Source: Carex sylvatica (lineage: Eukaryota; Streptophyta; Magnoliopsida; Poales; Cyperaceae). Taken from it: a stretch of DNA of 64,000 nucleotides. Made by a program: the position numbers and the translations under genes. The stretch's first letter is position 1; every line of letters begins with the position of its first letter. The notes below the pieces were generated by a model. That model made no database searches, had not been told where the DNA came from, and saw nothing but the letters and a program-made list of their open reading frames with translations. The DNA lies in contig CAXKVR010000076.1 in the NCBI GenBank assembly GCA_964058845.1, forward strand, positions 540,011 to 604,010, read 5' to 3'. Below are positions 57,007-64,000 of this stretch, piece by piece.

Positions 57007-57715
57007 AGAGGTAGCTAGAGGGCTGCTCTCGGACCGGGTTCGGGCGGACCGGGTTTATCCGGGGTCGGGCCACGGGTTTGGTCGGGTACGGGTAGGTCGG
57101 GTAAACGGGTATCTCGGGGCGGGTATACTCGGGTATAATTTTCAAAAACCGTATCCGACCCGAGTTTTACCCGTGCCCGTGGTACCCGGCACGGGTAGGG
57201 CGGTCCGGGTATGGTACCCGGTCCGGGTCGGGTACCCGGTCCGGTCCGGTTTTTTTTTTTTTTTTTTTTTTTTTTAGGCGGCAAATTCGAAATTTCAAAA
57301 AAATTTGAATTTTTTCGAATTTTTTTGAATTTTTTCTGAATTTTTTTGAATTTTTTTTGAATTTTTTTGAATTTTTTTGAATTTTTTTGAATTTTTCTGA
57401 ATTTTTTTGAATTTTTTTGAATTTTTTAACGGGTACGGGTCGGGTACGGGGTCGGGTACAGGTCGGGTACGGGTCGGGTCGGGTCGGGTCCGGGTCCGGG
57501 TCGGGTTGGTCGGGTCGGGTCAGGTCGGGTCGGACTTAAATCGGACCGGGTTTGGTCGGGTTTTGAACCAAAAAATCGTACCCTACCCGTTTTTTACCCG
57601 TACCCGTGTACCCGTTTACTCGACCCATACCCGGACTCGGGCACGGGTAACCCGGGTAACGGGCACGGGCGGGTACGGGTCAGGTCCAACCCGGGCGGGT
57701 AAAAGCAAACCACTA
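57007..57715. mobile_element. GGGTC/GGGTAC-rich element, probably hAT subterminal repeats
   Basis: Two blocks dense in CGGGTACGGGTCGGGT (57030-57250 and 57428-57700), each with both strands' versions of CCCG and CGGG, flank a T31 tract and a (GAATTTTTTT)n array. CTAGAGG occurs at both outer edges (57013-57019 and 57712-57718), a possible target duplication. Such GC-rich subterminal motifs are seen in plant hAT elements. Classification is uncertain. Confidence 0.5.
57296..57427. repeat. Tandem (GAATTTTTTT)n array
   Basis: About 13 units of 9-11 bp (TTTTTTTGAA) inside the GGGTC-rich element, next to a T31 tract. Confidence 0.9.
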
Positions 57716-57995
57716 GAGGTAGCAACAAAGAAATGGTGGATATATAAAAACCCTAAATTTCTTGATTTCTTGAGGACAATCAAAATCACTATGTTACAAA
57801 GAAACGTCTAAAAAGAAGAAGTTTTAGTTATAAAAAAGACTATTCATGAGAAGAGGTGAGCAGCAATATGGATATAATTGAATTTGATTGAAATTAGACA
57901 AGAATAAGCAGCCAAGAAAAAAACTAATTAAGTATCAATTAAGACGTTGTACTTTCTAAGATTAGTTGATAACTGTATGTGTGCTCAGCACACGA

Positions 57996-58880
57996 GGAAT
58001 AGATTAATTTTTAACCTTATGTTTTCTGTTCTCTGTTGTAAACAAAACATGATGGATAGAATAGTTTGTAATAGAGTTATGTAAATAATGACTGGAATCT
58101 ACGCGTGCATGCTGGCATGGAATAGGTGATTGAAATAATAAAATTATAATGTGTTTGTAATAGAAATAGAAGGGAAATATGTTAATTTCAACCTTATGTT
58201 CTCTATTCTATGTTGTAAACAAAACAAATTGGATGGAATAGTTTGTAATAGGGTTATGCAAATAATGACTGGAACCTGACATGCGTGCATGCTGGCATGG
58301 GGTAGGTGATAGAAATAATAAAATTATAACGTGTTTGTAATAGAAATAGAAGGGGAATAGGTTAATTTTCAACCTTATGTTCTATGTTCTCTGTTGTAAA
58401 CAAAACATGTTGGATGACATAATTTGTAATAGGGTTATGCAAATAATGACTCGAACCTGACCCGCGTGCATGCTGGCATGGGGTAGGTGATAGAAATAAT
58501 AAAATTATAACGTGTTTGTAATAGAAATAGAAGGGGAATAGGTTAATTTTCAACCTTACGTTCTATGTTCTCTGTTGTAAACAAAACATGTTGGATGACA
58601 TAATTTGTAATAGGGTTATGCAAATAATGACTCGAATCTGACCCACGTGCATGCTGGCATGGGGTAGGTGATAGAAATAATAAAATTACAACGTGTTTGT
58701 AATAGAAATAGAAGGGGAATAGGTTAATTTTCAACCTTACGTTCTATGTTCTCTGTTGTAAACAAAACATGTTGGATGACATAATTTGTAATAGGGTTAT
58801 GCAAATAATGACTCGAACCTGACCCGCGTGCATGCTGGCATGGGGTAGGTGATAGAAATAATAAAATTGTAACCTATTTG
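57996..58880. repeat. Five-copy tandem array of a 181 bp monomer
   Basis: The marker GTGTTTGTAATAGAAATAGA recurs at 58151, 58331, 58512 and 58693, and a degenerate form at 58873, giving periods of 180, 181, 181 and 180. The first copy (about 57996-58150) is the most diverged; the last three differ by only a few bases. Each unit has GCGTGCATGCTGGCATGG. Confidence 0.95.
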
Positions 58881-60433
58881 TAATTAACACGAACAATTCA
58901 GAATCTATAAATTCAAAATAAAACAACAAATATAATTTAAATCTTACAGTTTTTGAGTGACGACATCGTTAAGCAGAAGCATAAATACTGATCATTAATG
59001 GTTTTTCTCAGACGTGATGATGCTGACCTTATGTTTTTTTTTTTTTTTTCATTTCTCTATTTAATTTTATGACCGATTTTTTTAGGATGAGGTGCGTCCA
59101 AATAAGAGAAGAATGATTTAATAACTCTGAGATAACATTTAAAACTAGTATATTTTATAAATAGCAATTTGAATTTTTTTTATTAAAAATTCAAATACTT
59201 TTTTATTAATTATGTAAGTAAAATTGTTGCATAATAATAAAATAAAGACTAACAGGAGGCGCCTGTAATCTAAACTTAGTAGCCACTGCTAAGATATTAA
59301 AAATAATAATAATAAGAGACTACAAAAAATAAAAGGAAAAAATGAGCGAAAAATCAAAGAGAGAATAAGAGAGGAAGAAGTCAAATGCTCCATGTGTATT
59401 GCTCGTCACTTAATAGTTAATACCAACGTCATCTCTCATCTTTTCGTGCTGAGTCTCAAAATTTTAGCATTTATATTTGATTTTTATTTTAACTTCTAAT
59501 TTAGCATAGCAATTTCTTTTTCAAATTTTACAATTTGTGATAATTTTATAATTAACAAGTTTTTAGGAAATAAATTACTTTCTAATTTTTTACATTGGTT
59601 ATCGTGCAGATAGTTAATTGCTAATTATGCATTGAACTTTCAATTCTAATTTTCATCCAACTTGATAATTTTTAATTAATTTTAGAAATGATTACTCTTT
59701 TAGTTAATTTTTATTATTTTTATGACATTTGTATATAATTTAATTTAATTTTTATGACTTTTTTTGGTCTCGTCCATATTTAGTAGACGAAGAAGACTCA
59801 GTTTTTGATTTAGTGGCAAAAGCAATGTTCTTTGTGTGGAAGATCACAAGTTTGAAATTTGAAATTTTTTTTCTTATGAATATTAATTAATTGAATAGCT
59901 TAATCTCTAACTTTTAGCACCCAGTAGATTAAAATATAATTCAATTGATGCACCCGATATTGATCTCAACTTTCAATGCCTTAATATTTAGACATATCGG
60001 CAGTAGTATTGCATTACTGTACACCATTTCAGTCGAGCAATATTTTTTTCGAGTCAATTGTAGATATACAAATTAAGGTCTTTAAGATTTGTACCAGATT
60101 ATTTAAGATTCATACATGTTAAAAACGAACAGTGCATATTTCTCATTCTACATATGATAGGATATTTTAAAACCATTTAAAAGTTCATGCAAACTTAAAA
60201 GTTTATTCTACATACTTTTTGCAACGGAATACCGTCATAAATATGTTTTTTCTCTCACGAAAAATACCTATCTTGTTGTGTCAGATGAGATACCTACTCA
60301 TGATACCACCTGTGTCACAAACAACACAAAATAGATCAGAATTTTCCGAATCATATTATTCAATCCTGCTAATTTTTTTTGTTTTTTATGCATGCACGTT
60401 TCACATATATATATATTTTTTATGACTTTCATC
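58881..60433. other. Intergenic, AT-rich
   Basis: No gene. A 19 bp sequence CACCCGATATTGATCTCAA at 59951-59969 recurs at 60644-60662, flanking a MITE-containing stretch. Confidence 0.4.
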
Positions 60434-60639
60434 CAGGGACGGAGTCAGAATTTCTGACTATGGGGGTCAATCGTGAATGAAGGTTAATTATATAAAATTT
60501 TTATGCTGTGAATGTGGATCAATTTACAGCATCTGTCGCATTTTACTCTAAATTATATAGAAAACTGTGTATAAATACAAAATTTTGAAAACTAATGAAG
60601 TCAATTGACTCCCATTAGCCCTTACCACCTCCGCCTCTG
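60434..60639. mobile_element. hAT-like MITE, 206 bp
   Basis: Ends CAGGGACGGAGTCAG and, inverted, CAGAGGCGGAGGTGG; flanks CTTTCATC (60426-60433) and CTTTCACC (60640-60647) differ by one transition. Related to the relic at 7434 and, by its ends, to 18251-18610. Confidence 0.82.
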
Positions 60640-61225
60640 CTTTCACCCGATATTGATCTCAAAAATTGAATTGAATTTTTGTGAAGTGTTTATATAGTTC
60701 AACCCTCACATAATTAAAATGCTAAATATGTATTAACTTAATATATATAGTTAGAATTAACTTTATAGTTGTAGAGACATCTTGAATTCAAATTTCAAAT
60801 GCAACGTAATATTATATATTTTACTTCTTATCTCCAATTTAAAATTTTTCTAATTCCTTCCAAGTTCTTACTTACGGACTCAATAATTTGCTTGGACCGT
60901 CAAATAATATTAGAACTGGTCATACTCTGAATCCTTCCAATTTTCATAAATAATAAATAAAAGAACGAATGAAAAATATGTGTACCTAACATATAATTAT
61001 AGCTAGCCATGTTCCCTACATCTTCTTTTAAGTACAAATTTTTACATGATCCATTGATCCTGTAAAATTGTAATATATATTTCTGTGGACTCTCTGATAT
61101 ATTATTGTTATTTCTGCTACTTTGAATTTGAAGAGAAAATATATTCACAAACTTATATTGTTTTTGTAATCAAAATATACATGCCAAACCCCAAGTTCAA
61201 ATTAAATACAAGCAATGGATTATAT
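60640..61225. other. Intergenic, AT-rich
   Basis: Nothing supported beyond the second CACCCGATATTGATCTCAA copy at 60644. Confidence 0.4.
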
Positions 61226-61600
61226 GAGGAGGGATCCACTTACATCCTTTTTTTATGACACCAGATTATACTTTACATTTTCAAAGTTCAAACAGTCGAT
61301 TCAAACCGTTTAACATGATGAATATATTAAATTAAATGTGCTTGCATATCAAATTTTATATTTTTTTTTGAATTTTTTTTTTACTAGTTATTAAGATGGG
61401 AACAAAAATTCAATGGTCTGAAAACAACGATTTTGTAAAATACTTAATAAATAGTAGAAAAATTCAAAAAAATGTGAAATTTGATCTGCAATCACATTTT
61501 AATATATTCATCATATTGAACGATTTGAATTTTAAAAACTTTATAAATATAAAGTGTAATTCGGTGTTATCAAAATAGAATGTAAGTGCATTCCTCCTCT
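61226..61600. mobile_element. Foldback MITE (shared-core family, third kind of ends)
   Basis: Inverted outer parts GAGGAGGGATCCACTTACAT and AGAGGAGGAATGCACTTACA continue through ACACC...ATTAYACTTTA into the shared inner hairpin (ATGTGCTTGCATATCAAATTTTATATTTTTTTTT; apex ATTAAGATGGGAACAAAAATTC). No clear target duplication. Confidence 0.8.
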
Positions 61601-62144
61601 TGATATAGATCTATAACATTAAAACAGTACGTAACTGTAGAATGGTACAATTCTCTGCATTAATGCATTAAGCTTTTAAATGCTTTTAATAGTAAATGCA
61701 AATGATATTTGAAAAGACAGACTGATTACATCTCTGACCAACTTACACTGATTGCACCAAACATGCATATGGATAGTTCAAGATAAATATATTACTTTAA
61801 TTTTAAAAATTGAACAACCTAAATGAAAAAAAATAAGGACCATAAGTTTGGGCACTGGAAAACGACGCATGTACCATTATAAGAAAAGACAAGAATGTAG
61901 TGTCTGTTGTGTCCCCTCTGTGCCTCCTTTTATGAACAGTTGGACAGAATTAATTTTTTTCTTACCCTAAAATCACAAGTTTCCTATAAGATACACACAC
62001 ATTTTATTTAGAAATCCTTTGTTTTTTTTTATTTCAACTACAATCACTTAAGATAAACAATCTATATATAGACAGTTGCTTTTAAGTTGCCATACATTAG
62101 ATAAATTTAATTACAATGGTGCCATATTTGTTTACTAAAAAAAA
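61601..62144. other. Intergenic
   Basis: AT-rich, no supported feature. Confidence 0.4.
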
Positions 62145-62240
62145 AGTCCTTTTTTTTTTTTTTGAAGTTAGTGACTTTAAATGCTAACTAACAATTTCAT
62201 TAATAAGAAAAATGAATTACAACGAATCAAATCATGATTC
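62145..62240 (-). mobile_element. Possible 3' end of an antisense A-tailed retroposon
   Basis: A T16 tract is followed by TTAGTGACTTTAAATGCTAAC and AATTTCATTAATAAGAAAAATG; inverted, this is an AT-rich 3' tail ending in poly(A), similar in layout to 17647 and 53612. No target duplication was confirmed. Confidence 0.3.
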
Positions 62241-62699
62241 TCGAATACAAAATCTAATATTTTATTCTCACAAAATTACTTAAAATAACTCTAATATTAT
62301 AATCTCACTTATAAATACTCATAATTACTCTATTACCTCAAATCCTATCGCTCTCTACGGTCGGATCCGTTCTTTCAACCGCCGTCGTGCTCCGATGTCC
62401 GAATCTACTCACCCGCGTCCGATCAAGAGGACGTAAAGATTCAATATTCCGAGCTCTGATAATACCACACTTTGGGCACCGATCGGCTCCACTCGGCTCC
62501 GGTCCCTCCTCTCTCTCATTCTCTCTACTCAAGAAAGTAGAGCCGAAAGAGAGGAGGAGGAGCTATGTAAAAAGTGAAATCTAGAAGAGTGAGAAGAATG
62601 AACTAGAGAAAAAAAAAAGGAGTGGAGAGAAGAAACGGCAACAGCGGCGGCCAAAATTTTGAAATCACCCAAATAGCCGGTTGGCTGTTGCTCTTTTAG
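62241..62699. other. Intergenic, locally GC-richer
   Basis: 62338-62640 has higher GC and purine-rich tracts (GAGAGGAGGAGGAG) like a gene leader, but no coding exon can be supported. Confidence 0.35.
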
Positions 62700-63036
62700 T
62701 GAACTGAAGTATTCTCAATAAAGGTCACATTGAGGCCAAAAAAGTTGCAGTTATCTTATCTGAATAAAGGTCACATTGAGGCCACTGTTGTTTATTGACT
62801 AAAATTAACTCAATTATATTAACAGATGTACATGAGTAATGATTCGGTAAGGAATGTACCAATAAATTAACTTAATTAAATTGACAGATGCACATGAGTA
62901 ACGATTCTGGTTCCTTATAATAGAACCGTCACTGATAGTTTAGCAAACACTATTATTGAAGGTTCTAATTTAAGGAACCATGACGGTTCTTGTATTTTTA
63001 CATGAATCGTCACTGAAGATGTCTTGTGTACTAGTG
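62700..63036. mobile_element. Right end of a CACTA (En/Spm-type) transposon
   Basis: Read inverted, the end at 63036 starts CACTAGTACACAAGACATC, a CACTA terminal repeat, followed by subterminal repeats of GTGACGATTC/GACGGTTC and GGTTCCTTAAATTAGAACC. Inside are two direct duplications: AATAAAGGTCACATTGAGGC (62716 and 62764) and an imperfect 43 bp unit (about 62808 and 62866) with CATGAGTAAYGATTC. No left end is seen in the window. Confidence 0.65.
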
Positions 63037-63579
63037 GTAAAACTTTATTTTGTTATAGTTAGAAAAAAAATTTATCGTGGCATTATTCCATGAGAAATGA
63101 TTCCAGAGGAGAGTAGGAACCAAGTCGGATAGTCTGCAGCCGATATGCATTCAGTCACTGTCCATCTGCCTTCTACCTTTTGGCTCTTCTCTTCAACATG
63201 TTCACGAGCCTCTCTCTTTCTCTCTCTGACCCCAACTTTCTCTCTCTTTCAAACCCACAAATTTATTACTGAGAGACGCGGTGAGAGACAGTCAGTTCAA
63301 GTTCAAACAAATTAAAGGACCACCCATAAATGAAATCAAAGAAATCTTGCTGAGCTTGTGGTTGACATGCATCGGTCCTCTCTCTTTTAAAAACCCTTTC
63401 TATATTCCACCATAGCTTCCCTCTCTTTCCACTATCTCTCATAAAACAGATCCAAAACTTAATTGGTGCATGCTTCATACATCCCCTATTTAATATTTTA
63501 CCAATCCCCATGCACTGAATCTACGTGCAGTACGCCAGTCATAAGCTACACTACTATTATACTATCTATTAGTAGTATA
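63037..63579 (+). promoter_or_regulatory. Promoter and leader of the GLK gene
   Basis: CT-rich stretches (63190-63250 and 63380-63440) precede the ATG. The CACTA end lies 544 bases upstream of the start codon, so transposon sequence may form part of the promoter region. Confidence 0.45.
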
Positions 63580-64000
63580 ATGCTCTCAGCTTCTCCTTTG
63601 AGAAATTCAAGCACCACTTTCGACGAGATTAAAGAAGGAGAAAAAGCATCCGTGCTTGAATTTGGTGATTTCTGTATTGACGACAATTTTCTCGATTATA
63701 TAGATTTCAGCAGCGAACCCTTTGAGGGTTTCGATGGAGAGCTGTTACCAGATCTCGAGGTGGATCCGGCTGACATCTTCGCTGAGTTTTGTACTACCAC
63801 CACATGTGCAGAGAGTCAAACTAAAGGAGAGACCGCTGTGAAGGTCGGTAAAGAAACCAAGGATGAAATAAGTGTCTGTAAAATTGAAGAGACTGCAACA
63901 AAGGACGATGATTCGACTGTGACTGTTGCAGAAACAAAATCTTCTTCTACTTCTGGAGAAGAAGAGAGTAAAAGAAAATCATCAACAAAAGCATCAGCGA
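63580..64000 (+). CDS. GLK: GOLDEN2-LIKE (GLK) transcription factor, N-terminal part
   Basis: An open frame of 140 codons runs off the right edge. It starts MLSASPLRNSST, has an acidic region with FGDFCIDDNFLDYIDF and then GFDGELLPDLEVDPADIFAEF; MLxxSP, the DFxDDxLxxIDF-like block and LPDLEVDPEIL are the N-terminal signature of GLK proteins. The GARP (Myb-like) DNA-binding domain and the C-terminal GCT box should follow outside the window. GLK factors activate photosynthetic nuclear genes and chloroplast development. The end in the window (KRKSSTKASA) corresponds to the Ser/Lys-rich linker before the GARP domain. No stop or splice site is seen. Confidence 0.92.
   Translation, partial: MLSASPLRNSSTTFDEIKEGEKASVLEFGDFCIDDNFLDYIDFSSEPFEGFDGELLPDLEVDPADIFAEFCTTTTCAESQTKGETAVKVGKETKDEISVCKIEETATKDDDSTVTVAETKSSSTSGEEESKRKSSTKASA

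Noticed and set aside
56679..57145. Poly-Leu and poly-Tyr frames
   Set aside because: Products of the (TAA)n microsatellite.
57015..57811. Arg/Gly/Val-rich and Lys-rich frames
   Set aside because: Translation of GGGTC-rich repeats and a T31 tract; no protein-like composition.
58362..58929. Three near-identical 61-63 codon frames on the minus strand
   Set aside because: Register of the 181 bp satellite-like monomer, not genes.
62338..62584. Overlapping frames on both strands with Arg/Ser/Glu-rich products
   Set aside because: Purine-rich low-complexity DNA; no splice context or recognised domain.

Overview
The window is nuclear DNA from a flowering plant, most likely a eudicot. It is AT-rich, its genes carry GT-AG introns, and it encodes plant-specific families (SINAT RING ligase, gamma-type PI4-kinase with ubiquitin-like repeats, DIR1-like lipid transfer protein, EAR-motif C2H2 factor, TAXIMIN peptide, GOLDEN2-LIKE factor). 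Genes are sparse and separated by nested plant transposable elements. All identifications are made by eye from motifs and remembered families; no database search was possible.

Layout. 1-6249: a minus-strand Ty3 element of Athila/Tat type with an open gag-protease frame running off the left edge, a perfect tRNA-Asp primer site and a 5' LTR interrupted by a 2.1 kb solo LTR. 6390-8000: hAT-like and foldback MITEs. 8.2-10.8 kb: PI4K-gamma gene (minus). 12.0-12.7 kb: two Mutator-like MITEs. 13.5 kb: a small poly(A) retroposon with a 12 bp target duplication. 13.9-17.0 kb: SINAT3/4-like gene (minus) with a recent 420 bp tandem duplication in intron 2. 18.2-31.8 kb: repeat block (hAT MITEs, a 1.2 kb foldback, a second Athila/Tat LTR plus decayed gag, an antisense copia gag fragment, a 2.8 kb Tekay-like solo LTR). 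32.3 kb: DIR1-like gene. 34.8-35.2 kb: C2H2-EAR gene (minus). 35.9 kb: tRNA-Gln(CUG). 36.2-37.9 kb: a probable plastid protein gene. 37.9-38.4 kb: a MULE-MITE nested by an RTE-like retroposon. 43.3-46.2 kb: class II DnaJ gene (minus) with a large palindrome over its leader. 47.9-51.4 kb: a probable Helitron carrying fragments of three unrelated genes (MutY glycosylase, DDX6/DHH1-type helicase, D-type cyclin). 51.5-52.1 kb: two foldback MITEs. 53.9-54.3 kb: TAXIMIN-like gene (minus). 57.0-58.9 kb: GGGTC/GGGTA-rich repeat and a five-copy 181 bp satellite-like array. 60.4-61.6 kb: two more MITEs. 62.7-63.04 kb: a CACTA transposon end. 63.58 kb to the edge: the start of a GLK gene (plus).

The host genes have no operon-like relationship; each has its own promoter. 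The most informative parts of the window are the transposon biology: intact target duplications let several insertions be drawn to the base, the Helitron-like unit shows multi-gene capture, and a hairpin core recurs in at least six MITEs with different outer ends. Starts given here are ATG codons that I checked by reading; introns were placed from splice consensus, phase and family continuity.
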